A stretch of DNA of 64,000 nucleotides, taken from the NCBI RefSeq assembly GCF_903642285.1, contig NZ_CAHJWJ010000001.1, forward strand, positions 1 through 64,000. Direction: 5' to 3'. The notes beneath the pieces were generated by a model, which ran no database searches, was not told the origin of the DNA, and saw only the letters and a program-made list of their open reading frames with translations. A program made the position numbers and the translations under genes. Shown here in pieces: positions 19,163-27,458 of the stretch. The DNA comes from Sphingomonas bacterium (GTDB lineage Bacteria > Pseudomonadota > Alphaproteobacteria > Sphingomonadales > Sphingomonadaceae). Position 1 is the first letter of the stretch. Every line of letters begins with the position of its first letter.

Positions 19163-20293
19163 ATGCATCGTCCGCAAATCGTATATTTCGTTCACGACAT
19201 CAACGATCCCGCGGTGAATCGCAGAGTAGCCATGCTGCGGGCCGCGGGGAGTGACGTGGTCGTGGCCGGGTTTCGACGCGACGATCGGGTGCCGACCGAG
19301 GTGGCGGGCGCGGCCGTGGTGGATCTCGGGCGCACCCGGGACAACGCGCTCAAGCAGCGTGCGATGAAGGTGATCGCCAACCTGGTGCGGCCCTCAAAGA
19401 TGTTGGCGGCGAGCGCGGGGGCGGATGTCATCATCGGACGCAATCTGGAATCGCTCCTGCTCGCGCGTCGCGCGCAACGGACCCACGGCGGCGCCCGACT
19501 GGTGTATGAATGTCTCGATATCCACCGGACGTTGCTCGGGGGATCGCTGGCGGCGCGCGCCATCCAGCGGATCGAGGCCTCCTTGCTCGGTGCCATCGAC
19601 CTGCTGATCGTGTCGTCGCCCGCTTTTCTCCGGGACCATTTCGCGAAGCGACCCACGCTGCGCGCACCCACCTTGCTGGTCGAGAACAAGCTTCTGCTCC
19701 TGCACACGGCCCTGCCAGCGCGATGCGATCCGCCGCCCGGTCCACCGTGGACGATCGGATGGCTAGGAAATCTGCGCTGTCGCCGAAGCTTCGCGGAACT
19801 GAGCGCGTTGGCGGCGAAATCTGACGGGCGCGTGCGGATATTGATCGCGGGACGACCCAGTCCCGCGATTTTCGACGACTTCGAGGCGATGGTCGCTGCG
19901 GCCCCGCACTGCCGCTATATCGGGCCCTACACAGCGGACGATTTGCCGAACCTCTATGCGCAATGCCATTTCGCCTGGGGCATCGACTATTTCGAGGAGG
20001 GGCTGAACTCCCGCTGGCTGCTCCCCAACAAACTGTACGAGGCGGCATGCTTCGGTACCGTCCCGATCGCGCTGGCAGACGTCGAGACGGGGCATTGGCT
20101 CGAGCGGCATGGTGCGGGCGTCCTGCTGGACGACACCGCACCCATGGCAGGGCAGCTGTCCACGTTGTTCGAGACGCTCGACCAGCCCGGCTACGCGTCG
20201 TTGCGCGCGGGGGTAGACGACATTCCGGATCCCGACCTGATCGCCGATCGCGGTGACTGCTCGGCGCTCTTGGAAGCGATCATCGGCGCATGA
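19163..20293 (+). CDS. glycosyltransferase, GT4-like
   Basis: About 376 residues with a GT-B layout. An N-terminal acceptor domain begins QIVYFVHDINDPAVNRRVAM, and a C-terminal donor domain begins WTIGWLGNLRCRRSFAEL. RILIAGRPSP and CRYIGPYTADDLPNLYAQCH are typical of the GT4 superfamily, and WLLPNKLYEAACFGTVPIAL corresponds to the E-x7-E donor-binding stretch. The ATG at 19163 is used; the TTG at 19127 would add 12 residues. It overlaps the next GT2 gene by an ATGA. Confidence 0.75.
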   Translation: MHRPQIVYFVHDINDPAVNRRVAMLRAAGSDVVVAGFRRDDRVPTEVAGAAVVDLGRTRDNALKQRAMKVIANLVRPSKMLAASAGADVIIGRNLESLLLARRAQRTHGGARLVYECLDIHRTLLGGSLAARAIQRIEASLLGAIDLLIVSSPAFLRDHFAKRPTLRAPTLLVENKLLLLHTALPARCDPPPGPPWTIGWLGNLRCRRSFAELSALAAKSDGRVRILIAGRPSPAIFDDFEAMVAAAPHCRYIGPYTADDLPNLYAQCHFAWGIDYFEEGLNSRWLLPNKLYEAACFGTVPIALADVETGHWLERHGAGVLLDDTAPMAGQLSTLFETLDQPGYASLRAGVDDIPDPDLIADRGDCSALLEAIIGA

Positions 20294-21243
20294 GCATGCT
20301 GATCGTCATTCCGTGCCTGAACGAGGCTATGACGCTGCCGGGGCTGCTCGCCCAGCAATTGGCCGAAACCGACGCGACGATCGTCGTCGCGGACGGTGGC
20401 AGCGACGACGGCAGCCGCGAGATCGTCGCGCAGCTCGCGGCGCAGCAGCATCACCGGCTCGTGTTGCTCGACAATGCGGCGCGACTTCAGTCTGCGGGTA
20501 TCAATCTCGCCGTGGAACGCCACGGCGACGGCGTACGCTGGCTTGTGCGGATCGACGCGCATTGCGATTACCCGGCCGGCTATGCACGCCGCCTGGTCGA
20601 GACGGCCGAAGCGCGGGATGCGACTTCGGTCGTGGTGCCGATGGTCAGTCGTGGCACGCGCTGTTTCCAGATTGCAGCCGCGACGGCGCAGAATTCGAGA
20701 CTCGGCACCGGCGGTTCTCCGCATCGGCATATCGGCACCGGCGGTTTTGTCGATCATGGCCACCATGCGTTGATGGATCTGACGTCGTTTCGTGCGGTGG
20801 GGGGATACCGGACGGACATGGCGGCGAACGAGGATGCCGAACTCGACAAGCGGCTGATCGCTGCCGGCGCGCGGATCTGGCTAGAGCCCATGCTGGCGGT
20901 GACCTATCATCCCCGATCGTCGATCGGCGCGCTGTGGCGGCAATATTGGCGGTATGGCGAAGGCCGGAGCCGGACGCTGCGGCTGCACCGAAGCCGTCCC
21001 AAACTGCGGCAGACGCTGCCCCTAATGGTGCCAGCGGCGGTATTGCTCTCGGTGGCCACCCCGGTCAGCACGGTGTTCGCGTTGCCGTTGCTGGTTTGGG
21101 CGATCCTGTGCGTGGGCGCCGGTGCGATGATCGGTGTTCGCGAGCGCGACCGGTGCGCGATGTTGAGCGGTGTTCCGGCCATGACGATGCATCTTGCGTG
21201 GGGGTTGGGATTTTTGAAGGAAATGCTGGCCGAAATTAAGTGA
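20290..21243 (+). CDS. glycosyltransferase family 2, ExoA-like with membrane C-terminus
   Basis: A 317-residue GT2 protein similar in layout to succinoglycan ExoA. The catalytic part MLIVIPCLNEAMTLPGLLA, IVVADGGSDDGS and RWLVRIDAHCDYPAGYA is followed by the acceptor segment DMAANEDAELDKRLIAAG. Further on are WRQYWRYGEGRSRTLRLHR, close to the QxxRW-type region, and two or three C-terminal hydrophobic helices. It begins inside the stop of the preceding gene (ATGA overlap), so the two are coupled. It acts at the inner membrane face. ExoA-like enzymes transfer glucose, but the donor here is not proven. Confidence 0.82.
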   Translation: MSMLIVIPCLNEAMTLPGLLAQQLAETDATIVVADGGSDDGSREIVAQLAAQQHHRLVLLDNAARLQSAGINLAVERHGDGVRWLVRIDAHCDYPAGYARRLVETAEARDATSVVVPMVSRGTRCFQIAAATAQNSRLGTGGSPHRHIGTGGFVDHGHHALMDLTSFRAVGGYRTDMAANEDAELDKRLIAAGARIWLEPMLAVTYHPRSSIGALWRQYWRYGEGRSRTLRLHRSRPKLRQTLPLMVPAAVLLSVATPVSTVFALPLLVWAILCVGAGAMIGVRERDRCAMLSGVPAMTMHLAWGLGFLKEMLAEIK

Positions 21244-21347
21244 TTGGACAGCGTCCCGACCCGCGAATCATGTTGGGATCGTTCGATGGGTACGGGCGGC
21301 GGCGAAAGCCCAATGATCGGCACGGCACCGGATCGCTTCTGCGGTTC

Positions 21348-21457
21348 CCATTTTGAGACACGCAGGCGCTTCTAAATTTGCCGCAACGCAAAAAGACATC
21401 TGGACTCGGGCATCGCGGTCGGAGTAGTAATCGACTCGTTAAGAAATTGCGTAGTCG
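21348..21457 (+). promoter_or_regulatory. candidate regulatory elements upstream of PEP-CTERM gene
   Basis: CCATTTTGAGACA (21348-21360) repeats a word found at 2167 and 29095. Further down, CGACT (21432-21436) and AGTCG (21453-21457) form a short inverted repeat containing ATTGCGT. A comparable CGACTCGT ... TTGCG ... AGTCGG arrangement occurs before the priming transferase at 29220. Function is inferred from recurrence only. Confidence 0.3.
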
Positions 21458-21515
21458 GGGCACCCTCTGGCTGCTTGTTTTTTGATTTGGCCCTTCGGGC
21501 AAAGGGGAATACATC

Positions 21516-22244
21516 ATGAGCAGGTATGGGTTGGTCGCTGTCGTTGCGGCATGCGGTATCACTGGGGTGGCCAACGCGGCGCCGCCTCCGACGATCAATT
21601 ACACGTCGACGTTCGGTATCACGAATTCTTCCGCAGTGGTGGATGAAACGTTCAACAAGACGCCATTGGCACAGGGTACGTTTAAGGCGTACAACCCGAG
21701 CACGGGTGTTGGCGGCGATGCGACTGCCAATTCCTTCTTCACGGAGTCGTTGACTGGGGCAGCTACGCTTTTCCCGGGTTCGGAAGATACGCTGGGCGCT
21801 GGCTTCGATCCCGACGGTGGTGCTGACAACTATCTGGCGATCGGCAGCACAGGCTCCGGGTCGGCATCGGGGGCGCTGACGCTCACGTTCACGACTGCGG
21901 TCCAGTATTTCTCGTTCGCATTCGGGACGCTCGACAATTATAATTCCGTGACGGTGAATTATGCCGACGGCTCCAGCTACTCCTTCACCGGGTCGGGCAT
22001 CATCGGTGGAACGAACGGTGCCTCGCCGGCGCAGGGAACTGCTGGCCGTGTCAGTTTCAATGCAAATGGCGGTTCGGCGTTTTCGTCGATTGTTCTAGGA
22101 TCAGACTACGCGGCATTCGAGGTCGATGATCTCGCGGCTGCCGCGCCCGAGCCCGGTACTTGGGTCATGATGATCCTGGGCTTTGGCCTTCTGGGCAGCG
22201 CACTGCGGTATCGTCGTCGGAAGTCGACCGTCGCGTTTGCCTGA
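21516..22244 (+). CDS. PEP-CTERM sorted secreted protein
   Basis: A 242-residue exported protein. The signal peptide MSRYGLVAVVAACGITGVAN ends near residue 21. A Gly/Ser/Thr-rich beta-type domain follows, and the sorting tail PEPGTWVMMILGFGLLG starts at residue 211 with RYRRRK behind it. AAAGGGGA precedes the ATG. The next genes are the XrtV-accessory-like protein and the OPX protein, after a strong terminator. It is a likely exosortase substrate released to the cell surface or EPS matrix. It has the same general plan as the PEP-CTERM protein at 1317 but is not an obvious copy. Confidence 0.88.
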   Translation: MSRYGLVAVVAACGITGVANAAPPPTINYTSTFGITNSSAVVDETFNKTPLAQGTFKAYNPSTGVGGDATANSFFTESLTGAATLFPGSEDTLGAGFDPDGGADNYLAIGSTGSGSASGALTLTFTTAVQYFSFAFGTLDNYNSVTVNYADGSSYSFTGSGIIGGTNGASPAQGTAGRVSFNANGGSAFSSIVLGSDYAAFEVDDLAAAAPEPGTWVMMILGFGLLGSALRYRRRKSTVAFA

Positions 22245-22261
22245 TCCCTTCACGATCTGAT

Positions 22262-22299
22262 AAAGGGCGTTACCTCGTGGAGGTGACGCCCTTTTTTTT
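22262..22299 (+). terminator. strong intrinsic terminator
   Basis: AAAGGGCGT pairs with ACGCCCTTT (22262-22270 and 22286-22294), and ACCTC/GAGGT (22272-22276 and 22280-22284) extends the stem to a three-base loop. Eight T residues run through 22292-22299. It ends the PEP-CTERM transcript 18 nt after its stop codon. Confidence 0.92.
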
Positions 22300-22332
22300 G
22301 AAAAATCTTTCATAGTCGAGCAGAGGCCAGTT

Positions 22333-22581
22333 ATGGGTGTTTTCGATCTGGTCACGCTGGCGATCTTCGCAGGGCTGATCGTCCTGTTTCTGCAGCGATC
22401 GATCGAGCCTGGCGATCACCGCGATCATTTGTGGCAGTATCTGGTTGCGTCGCTGGGTTGCGCGGGTGCCAACTATCTTGGTGACAATGATTATCGATTG
22501 TTAGCCGTGCTCCTGATCGTCGGTACGCTTGCGTTCATCTTCTATGTGTTGAAGCCCATTCCGCAACCACCATCGTCCTGA
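22333..22581 (+). CDS. small membrane protein, XrtV sorting-system accessory-like
   Basis: An 82-residue protein with two hydrophobic helices (DLVTLAIFAGLIVLFLQRS and LLAVLLIVGTLAFIFYVLKP) separated by a short loop containing DHLWQYLVASLGCAGANYLG. It matches what I remember of the short family annotated as XrtV sorting-system accessory protein in sphingomonads. That memory was not checked. AGAGG precedes the ATG. It lies between a PEP-CTERM gene and the OPX gene. The role is unknown, presumably at the inner membrane with exosortase or EPS export. Confidence 0.6.
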   Translation: MGVFDLVTLAIFAGLIVLFLQRSIEPGDHRDHLWQYLVASLGCAGANYLGDNDYRLLAVLLIVGTLAFIFYVLKPIPQPPSS

Positions 22582-22656
22582 CCCGTCAAGCTTTTGGCGA
22601 GCGTGCATATCCCGGCGGTTCTTGCCCGATCAGCCGATACCGGCTAGGGTTTCGCA

Positions 22657-23298
22657 ATGGTTCGGACTGGAAAGGTATCGGGCGTGCTGAGTAGATTCGG
22701 ACGGTCTTTGTTGCTGACTGGTAGCGTGATGCTGATGCTGTCCGGCACTGCTTGCGAAGCGGCGTCCGGGCAGTCCGCTGCAGCGGCGAAAACCTTGAAA
22801 ACGCCAAGTGCGCCGCCGAGCGCCGTTTCGGAAGACGAATATACGCTATCGTCCGGTGACAAGATTCATGTCATTGTCTTTGGCGAAGAGACGCTGACCG
22901 GCGATTATGTCATCACCAGCGGCGGCAATCTGTCCTTTCCGCTTGTCGGCAATCTGAAGGCAAGCGACAAGACCGTCGAGCAGCTGCAGGTCGCGCTCGC
23001 CACCGCCTTGGGGGACGGATACGTCAACAATCCCCGCGTCAGCATGCAGGTCATCTCGTTTCGCCCCTTCTATATTCTGGGCGAAGTCGCCAAGCCGGGC
23101 GAATATCCGGTGTCGACCGGACTGACCCTGCAACAGGCCGTGGCGTCGGCGGGAGGGTATACCTACCGCGCCAATACGCGTCGCGCGTATATCAAGAGGG
23201 CAAACGGAACGGCCGAGCGCTTGGTCGATCTTCGTGTTTCGGAGCCGATCATCATCCATGCGGGTGATACGATCCGCGTTGGCGAACGCCACTTCTGA
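22657..23298 (+). CDS. polysaccharide export protein (OPX, GumB/GelD-like)
   Basis: This 213-residue periplasmic or outer-membrane polysaccharide export protein opens with a hydrophobic signal ending ..MLSGTAC, a borderline lipobox. The Poly_export domain YTLSSGDKIHVIVFGEETLT and GGNLSFPLVGNLKA comes next. An SLBB-type repeat with RPFYILGEVAKPGEYPVSTG and LTLQQAVASAGGYTYRANTR follows. It ends right after the SLBB unit (IHAGDTIRVGERHF), so the C-terminal amphipathic helix by which Wza spans the outer membrane is absent. This short form resembles GumB. The beta-barrel at 39269 may supply the pore. CTAGGGT precedes the start. Confidence 0.88.
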   Translation: MVRTGKVSGVLSRFGRSLLLTGSVMLMLSGTACEAASGQSAAAAKTLKTPSAPPSAVSEDEYTLSSGDKIHVIVFGEETLTGDYVITSGGNLSFPLVGNLKASDKTVEQLQVALATALGDGYVNNPRVSMQVISFRPFYILGEVAKPGEYPVSTGLTLQQAVASAGGYTYRANTRRAYIKRANGTAERLVDLRVSEPIIIHAGDTIRVGERHF

Positions 23299-23304
23299 GG
23301 CGCT

Positions 23305-23335
23305 GGCCAGCGGAGCGTCGCGCGCTCCGCTGGCC
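23305..23335. terminator. hairpin between convergent genes
   Basis: A 13-bp perfect stem (GGCCAGCGGAGCG at 23305-23317 with its complement at 23323-23335) and a 5-nt loop lie between the stops of the OPX gene and the EpsD-like gene. No strong T-run follows on either strand, so it is probably a bidirectional but imperfect terminator. Confidence 0.6.
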
Positions 23336-23347
23336 CATTTCCACCCT

Positions 23348-24220
23348 TTACTTCGCCGCCGCAGCCGCCGGCTTGAACGCGGGATCATACTGGATCTTCG
23401 CCGCCGCCCGCAGCTTCGCCATCTCGTCAGTCAGTGTTTTCTGCGCTCGCTCACGCTGTAATGCGCCGGCCGCGGCAGCGGACCACGTCGACGATGGCGA
23501 CACCTTCGGCGCACGGCCGATGACGGTGCTGATATAGGTCACGCCATTGACCGTGAGGTCGAAGAGCTTTCCATTGGGCAACGCCGTCAATTGCTGCGAG
23601 ACCGACGCTTCGATCGTGCCGGTATCGACCGCGGTCGTTCCGCGCGCGGCGGGCACGCCGTCCGCCTTCAGTTTTGCGAGTACCGCGTCGAGCGAGCCGA
23701 GGCTGGCCAATGCCTTTATCTGCTTGGGATCCGACGGTGCCGGGAAACGAACCTGATCGAGCGTCAGGCTCAGCCGATCGGCAAACAGCGACGGATTCTT
23801 GGCGATGAATGCACTGACTTCCGCTCGCGAAGGTACGCCGATTGACGACACGATCTGTTTCATCGCCAGGTTTGCGAGCAGCGCCTGTTCCATCTGGCGC
23901 CGCCGCGAGACGAATTCAGGTCCACGATCCAGATTCTTGCTCTTCGCATAATCGGCGAGCAGATTACGCTGGATCACGCGGTCGAGCGTCGCAGGCGCGA
24001 AGCTCTGGATGTCCTGACCCGCCGGCACGCCGGCGGCCTCGGCCTCGGCGCGCAATTCCTGTTGCGTGATGTCTTCGGCGTTCACGACCGCCACGACCTG
24101 GCCGCCCGGCTTCTTGGAGCACCCGCTCAGCATCGCTAGCGACAGCATCAGCGCGGTGCCGATCCGGATGGCCTGACCCACGTGCTTGATCGAGCTACTA
24201 TTCGAGACTTCCGTGGACAT
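23348..24220 (-). CDS. EpsD-type peptidyl-prolyl isomerase lipoprotein
   Basis: A 290-residue SurA/PpiC-like protein. A hydrophobic leader ends in the lipobox LAMLSGCSKKPG, so it is probably a lipoprotein. The N-terminal helical part VVAVVNAEDITQQELRAEA and LDRVIQRNLLADYAKSKNLD is the SurA-type chaperone module. PPIase signature residues are poorly kept, as in the EpsD family of PEP-CTERM/EPS loci. GGAGAGG precedes the ATG. It lies tail to tail with the OPX gene. The likely role is folding of exported proteins of this locus in the periplasm. Confidence 0.8.
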   Translation of the reverse strand: MSTEVSNSSSIKHVGQAIRIGTALMLSLAMLSGCSKKPGGQVVAVVNAEDITQQELRAEAEAAGVPAGQDIQSFAPATLDRVIQRNLLADYAKSKNLDRGPEFVSRRRQMEQALLANLAMKQIVSSIGVPSRAEVSAFIAKNPSLFADRLSLTLDQVRFPAPSDPKQIKALASLGSLDAVLAKLKADGVPAARGTTAVDTGTIEASVSQQLTALPNGKLFDLTVNGVTYISTVIGRAPKVSPSSTWSAAAAGALQRERAQKTLTDEMAKLRAAAKIQYDPAFKPAAAAAK

Positions 24221-24429
24221 GACCTCTCCAAAACAATGTGCCCCGCGTCATAACGGACACCGGTTAGCAGTCGATTGACGCGAGACGAACTGCGTTGTTT
24301 TGTCAATCTCTGGGTGACAAAAACACGCAAAGGCGGCGTTATCTTGGTCTTGGCGCGACCCGGCCATTGCATCGACGGCGAAAGTGGCCAAGGATTAACC
24401 CGATTAATTACAGGGGGGTGGGAAAAGCG

Positions 24430-25311
24430 ATGGTCAGTCGCACGCGTCAACGACGCTGGGCCGGGGCGAAGACGGTAGGATTAGCGATCTGGATTGCGTT
24501 GGTGTCGCTCTTTCTGCTCTGGCAGGCGACCAGCTATCGCGGCATCATGTCGTTGATCGGCGAATGGCAGTTCAACGTCATCGGTCGGCACTATCCCACG
24601 TTCAACTACGTTTTCCTGGTCTTCCTTCTGAGCCTGCCCGGCTACCTGTTGTTCTTCCGCCCCCGCAAACGCGCGACGGCGGAGCGGCTGGAGGCGGCCA
24701 CCTTTCGGTCGGCGCGGGTATTGATGAAGGCGATGCTGGGGGCCGCCATTGGGCTTGCCGGCGCCGCGCTGATCATTGTCATTGTCATGCTGTCTCTCCC
24801 GCGGGAAAGCGGTTCGAGCCAGTTGATCGATCTCTCCAAGCCGGTGCCGGCCGTCCTGTCGGAAGGGCCGGCAACCATCTCCGGTCATATCCTTTACGAA
24901 CGCACCGCCGGCCTGGACGAGGACATGCTCCTCGTGCATCGCAACTACCGGTTCGCTCCGGTCACGGGTGCCGGCCAGCCTGGCACCGACCTGCGGTTCT
25001 TCGTGCAACTTCCGCCTGCCGATGATCAGTCGCGTGATGGCGCATTCGCGATGTCGGGCGTGCTCAAGCGCAACGGCCTTCCGGGCGAGGTCGTGCGCCT
25101 CTTCCGCTACGCCGGCTATCAGGTCGAAGAGCCGAATTACGTTCTGTTCGTGGAACCGTCCGCCATGCGGTGGCCGTATCTGACGCTGGTGGTGCAACTG
25201 GCGATCGGTGCAATTCTCGCTTTGTTGTTCGCTTTGGTCCAGCGGCGTCGCGTGCGGCATATCGACCGGCAGATCCATGTGAAACCGCTGGAAACACTTT
25301 CCTCAGCATAG
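24430..25311 (+). CDS. membrane protein of unknown function
   Basis: About 293 residues; I do not recognise the family. Hydrophobic helices lie near residues 15-33, 57-76 and 102-123, and a fourth sits close to the C-terminus (LTLVVQLAIGAILALLFALV). The 120-residue stretch between the third and fourth helices (PATISGHILYERTAGLDED onward) is hydrophilic and probably periplasmic. The ATG at 24430 is chosen because the preceding open frame to 24295 is basic and unlike a protein. The retropepsin-like gene starts 43 nt downstream in the same direction. Together they may be a two-gene unit. Confidence 0.65.
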   Translation: MVSRTRQRRWAGAKTVGLAIWIALVSLFLLWQATSYRGIMSLIGEWQFNVIGRHYPTFNYVFLVFLLSLPGYLLFFRPRKRATAERLEAATFRSARVLMKAMLGAAIGLAGAALIIVIVMLSLPRESGSSQLIDLSKPVPAVLSEGPATISGHILYERTAGLDEDMLLVHRNYRFAPVTGAGQPGTDLRFFVQLPPADDQSRDGAFAMSGVLKRNGLPGEVVRLFRYAGYQVEEPNYVLFVEPSAMRWPYLTLVVQLAIGAILALLFALVQRRRVRHIDRQIHVKPLETLSSA

Positions 25312-25353
25312 GTATTTACGCCATCGTAAGTCAGGGCGTCCTACAACCGGGGC

Positions 25354-25860
25354 ATGTCCAATGTCGTCTATCTCTCGTCATTCCTGATCGCGCTGGTGGC
25401 TACACCGGTGATCTCGCATGGCGTACAGCGTGACGCATCTCCCGTTTCGCCAATCGAACTGGCGGCGCCGATTTTCCCGCCAGCCCCGGCCGAGCGCGAC
25501 GAGCGATCGGGGATGGTCATCCAACGATCGGCCGATGGGCTGTTTTACGTTCAGGCGCATGTGAACGGCGCGCTGGTCCAATTCGTGGTCGACTCCGGTT
25601 CGAGCGTGGTCGTGCTCAGCGCCGAAGACGCATCGCGCGCCGACATTGGCGGCGACGAGGCGGTCGATGTCGACACAGCGGGGGGAGCGTCGGCAATGCG
25701 CCGCGCGCAGATAAAGCACGTCGAGCTGGCGGGACAAAAGCTTTCGAACGTCGATGCGGCGATCGTCAACCGCAACCTGAAAGTATCGCTTCTCGGTCAG
25801 AGCGCGTTGTCCCAGCTCACGTCGGTGACGTTCAGGGGCAATCAGCTCGAACTGCAGTGA
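25354..25860 (+). CDS. retropepsin-like aspartic protease, exported
   Basis: A 168-residue clan AA aspartic protease of the bacterial single-domain (TIGR02281-like) type. The active-site loop FVVDSGSSVVVLS contains Asp80 of the D-S/T-G motif. NVDAAIVNRNLKVSLLGQSA is the second conserved block before the C-terminal strand. A hydrophobic N-terminus (YLSSFLIALVATPVIS) suggests export to the periplasm or membrane attachment. It would act as a dimer, as retropepsins do. It lies between a membrane protein of unknown function and a PEP-CTERM gene. A role in maturing exported proteins of this locus is speculation. Confidence 0.82.
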   Translation: MSNVVYLSSFLIALVATPVISHGVQRDASPVSPIELAAPIFPPAPAERDERSGMVIQRSADGLFYVQAHVNGALVQFVVDSGSSVVVLSAEDASRADIGGDEAVDVDTAGGASAMRRAQIKHVELAGQKLSNVDAAIVNRNLKVSLLGQSALSQLTSVTFRGNQLELQ

Positions 25861-25956
25861 TAGCGCTGCCGAGCGCGCGATAGATATCGGCACGGCCCAA
25901 ATCGGCCGCTCGCTGAACTGCCTGTAATTAACGAATAGCCGAACCTTACCGCGGCT

Positions 25957-26622
25957 TCAGTCCGCGGCGATTTGCTCGTCACGACGACGTGGGCCCGGGG
26001 CAGAACGGGTCCTGATCGCCGATCCGATCATGAAGAAACCGACGATCATCATCAACCAGGTTGCGGGCTCCGGCGTTGCCACCACGGGCGTCGGCGTCGG
26101 CGTTGCCGTCGTAACCGGTGTCGCGGCAGGCGTAGGAGTTGCGGTCGCGGTCACGGGCGCGACCGGAGTGGCGCTGGGCGGGGTGAACGAAACCGGCAGG
26201 AAGGGCAGCCCACCGCCACCGCCGCCGCCAGTATAAGCGATCGTCTGTGCCGAGGGGCTGGGCACCAACGGCGAAGCCTGACCGCCGTCGACCAGCGGCG
26301 TATCGGCAGCAGGAGTGAAGCCTGGCGTACCGACCGGATTATCGTTGAACGGCGAGCGGCCTGCGGGCCGCGCGGGTGTTCTCGCGAAAAACGCCGAGGG
26401 CACGTCATTGCCACCTGAGCCATCGGGTGATGCGATGAGCGACGCCAGATTTACCGGGGGCAGGGTGGCACCGAACGCCTTCAACCCGACACCCTGCGTG
26501 ATGAACAACGCACGTTCCTGGCGTGGCGCGACGGCAAGCAGAAGCGCCAGCATCGACATGACGAACATCAGCGACTGTTGGCGCCGGTGATTGCCCAGAT
26601 ATTCTTCGTCGAATCGTGCCAC
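25957..26622 (-). CDS. PEP-CTERM protein with N-terminal membrane anchor
   Basis: A 221-residue protein starting at a GTG (26620-26622) with AAGGGGA upstream. The N-terminus FDEEYLGNHRRQQ is charged and is followed by one hydrophobic helix (SLMFVMSMLALLLAV) without a clear cleavage site, so it looks like a signal anchor. A Pro/Ser/Thr/Ala-rich linker with a run of eight glycines follows, then strings of ATP/TPT repeats. The tail PEPATWLMMIVGFFMIG begins near residue 184 and is followed by basic residues. It would be held in the membrane at both ends until exosortase acts. Mature function is unknown; the linker may be glycosylated. Confidence 0.75.
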   Translation of the reverse strand: MARFDEEYLGNHRRQQSLMFVMSMLALLLAVAPRQERALFITQGVGLKAFGATLPPVNLASLIASPDGSGGNDVPSAFFARTPARPAGRSPFNDNPVGTPGFTPAADTPLVDGGQASPLVPSPSAQTIAYTGGGGGGGLPFLPVSFTPPSATPVAPVTATATPTPAATPVTTATPTPTPVVATPEPATWLMMIVGFFMIGSAIRTRSAPGPRRRDEQIAAD

Positions 26623-26782
26623 GGAGTATCCCCTTGATCCACCCTACCGCGCTACACCAGCGAAGCCAATGGGTTGCGCCATGCGGTCCCGATTCGGAAC
26701 ATGACCGGCGCTCGTTCATTTGATATAGGCCAGCGGTGAGCGAGGCGGCATGGTTCGAATCGTGCTGAGGGCGGGGTAGAGG

Positions 26783-27454
26783 ATGGATATGACTGCACCG
26801 GCCGCTCGTCTTAATCGCCGTCATTGGCGCGTCGCCGCGTTGGCCGCGGTGCTGGCCGGTACCGTATCCTGTTCGAATGCCAGCGACATGAGCAACGATC
26901 AGCGGATCAACGATGCTTTGCTGCGAACGCTGACGTCGAAGAACGCGGCGATCTGTGTCGACAGCGGAACTTATGGCGAACCACTTGCCATTTTCCGCAC
27001 GATGCTCGTCGCACCCTATCCGGTTCGGCGAATGCTTCACTGGAGCACGCCGGATCCGTTGCGGGTGGGCCGATCGCTTTCCGACCGGGAACTGGTCGAT
27101 GATGAACTGCGCGAAGGGCATTCAATGCTGCCCGAGGCCGCGCAGGATCGTCCGCTGCCGCTGACCGCGCAGGGGCAACTCAATGCGCTCGCCCAGATGG
27201 CGTCGCTCGTCGGGTCCGAGTCGGGGGTTAGGCTGCACGATACCCCCGCGGTGCCATTGGCCCATGTCCGGTGGTGGCCGCTCAACCGGCTCGGTTCGCG
27301 CTGCGATGCCGTACATACCGTGTCCGCGCCGGTCATCAAGGGCGACATCGCGTTCCTGACGGTCACCGCTGCCCATCAGGGAACGATCTACGCCTTTCAC
27401 AAGGTGGGAACTGAATGGACCACGATCGCCAAGTGGAGCAACTGGCTATATTGA
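26783..27454 (+). CDS. putative lipoprotein of unknown function
   Basis: 223 residues, no family recognised. A basic N-terminus (NRRHWRVAALAAVLAGTVSC) ends in a lipobox-like LAGTVSC, so it is probably a periplasm-facing lipoprotein. The mature part has one segment resembling a compact alpha/beta domain (HDTPAVPLAHVRWWPLNRLG and AFLTVTAAHQGTIYAFHKVG). An upstream GGGGTAGAGG fits the ATG at 26783 or the one two codons later. It converges with the cell-wall hydrolase gene, the stops being four bases apart. No functional claim is made. Confidence 0.6.
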   Translation: MDMTAPAARLNRRHWRVAALAAVLAGTVSCSNASDMSNDQRINDALLRTLTSKNAAICVDSGTYGEPLAIFRTMLVAPYPVRRMLHWSTPDPLRVGRSLSDRELVDDELREGHSMLPEAAQDRPLPLTAQGQLNALAQMASLVGSESGVRLHDTPAVPLAHVRWWPLNRLGSRCDAVHTVSAPVIKGDIAFLTVTAAHQGTIYAFHKVGTEWTTIAKWSNWLY

Positions 27455-27458
27455 GCAG

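Noticed and set aside
21457..21475. Sigma-54 type promoter (GG-N10-GC) before the PEP-CTERM gene
   Set aside because: The spacing gives CT or GG instead of GC, and the TTGC half is absent.
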